From J054 sp963850255 (GTDB lineage: Bacteria; Pseudomonadota; Gammaproteobacteria; Steroidobacterales; GCA-2729495), in contig CAWKLL010000028.1 in the NCBI GenBank assembly GCA_963850255.1, positions 75,434 through 139,433 on the forward strand: DNA of 64,000 bases, written 5' to 3'. The notes under the pieces are model-generated. The model ran no database searches. It had not been told where the DNA came from and saw nothing but the letters and a program-made list of their open reading frames with translations. The stretch's first letter is position 1, and each line of letters begins with the position of its first letter. A program made the position numbers and the translations under genes. Shown in pieces: positions 63,857-64,000 of the stretch.

Positions 63857-64000
63857 GCAATAACAAGCTACGTAGGATACTAGTATGGCTACGCTTTTTA
63901 AAGACCTACCTTCGTGTGTACGTGTGACAAAGAAATATATATGCAATGCATCTACACTGTAGTTATTAGTTTTAAGTGGTTTTCGTTCAAGTTCATACTG
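63706..64000 (+). repeat. Long direct repeat, copy 2 (runs off the window)
   Basis: This is the second copy of the block at 58302-58596, with no difference seen over 295 bp. It may continue beyond the window. Confidence 0.92.

Noticed and set aside
1..64000. CRISPR arrays, rRNA and tRNA genes
   Set aside because: No regularly spaced repeats were seen, and I could not recognise any rRNA or tRNA by eye. A dedicated tRNA search was not possible.

Overview
The window is a chimera of two kinds of DNA. Bases 1 to about 4503 are bacterial: an intronless, tightly packed minus-strand cell-envelope cluster, cdsA (broken) - rseP - bamA - skp (runs off the left edge). The protein types and gene order suggest a gammaproteobacterium. 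dxr, which normally sits between cdsA and rseP, is missing apart from a short possible remnant. The bacterial DNA stops abruptly inside cdsA. From about 4504 to the end the DNA is nuclear sequence of a photosynthetic stramenopile, most likely a diatom. Evidence for this is short GT-AG introns, ASAF/AAFAP-type bipartite plastid presequences, Pro/Thr-rich LRR proteins, a helicase-associated-domain protein, copia retroelement debris and TTAGGG-type interstitial repeats. The simplest reading is a misjoined contig from a non-axenic culture or metagenome; recent transfer would need reads crossing the join.

Algal part, left to right. 4.6-8.7 kb: a four-exon secreted protein with a beta-helix-like domain and two LRR modules. 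9.8-10.9 kb: a plastid-directed membrane protein. 11.6-14.6 kb: a mitochondrial fused alpha/beta 2-oxoacid dehydrogenase E1 with twin introns around a 27-nt exon. 15.2-20.6 kb: eIF4G. 21.1-22.4 kb: fragments of two copia families. 22.9-25.0 kb: a Gln-rich protein. 25-28.6 kb: a repeat-rich stretch with palindromes, telomere-like motifs, a small ORF and a complete hAT-type MITE. 28.7-32.0 kb: a PhyH dioxygenase joined to Tudor-like repeats. 32.2-35.5 kb: a multi-pass membrane lipase. 36.3-38.8 kb: SelO with an apparent selenocysteine UGA. 39.6-40.5 kb: a BTB protein. 40.7-42.7 kb: succinate dehydrogenase flavoprotein. 43.2-44.0 kb: a tiny plastid-targeted coiled-coil protein. 44.7-46.4 kb: Tsr2 and Lto1, two ribosome-related factors facing apart. 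46.6-53.0 kb: a membrane protein, a histidine phosphatase, a fibrillin-like protein and a TLC-type transporter. 53.6-57.8 kb: a GT8 glycosyltransferase and PARN. 58.7-60.0 kb: a helicase-associated-domain protein. 61.1-63.6 kb: a CRAL-TRIO protein. 58302-58596 and 63706-64000 are an identical repeat.

Seven algal genes (E1, eIF4G, SDHA, TSR2, GT8, PARN, HA-domain) carry about 17 single-base frame breaks, mostly in homopolymers, with intact conserved protein on both sides. This looks like residual assembly indels rather than gene decay. Spans are given across the breaks, and exon boundaries are from my own reading of splice signals and phase. Apart from the bacterial cluster the genes do not form a pathway; they are independent eukaryotic transcription units.
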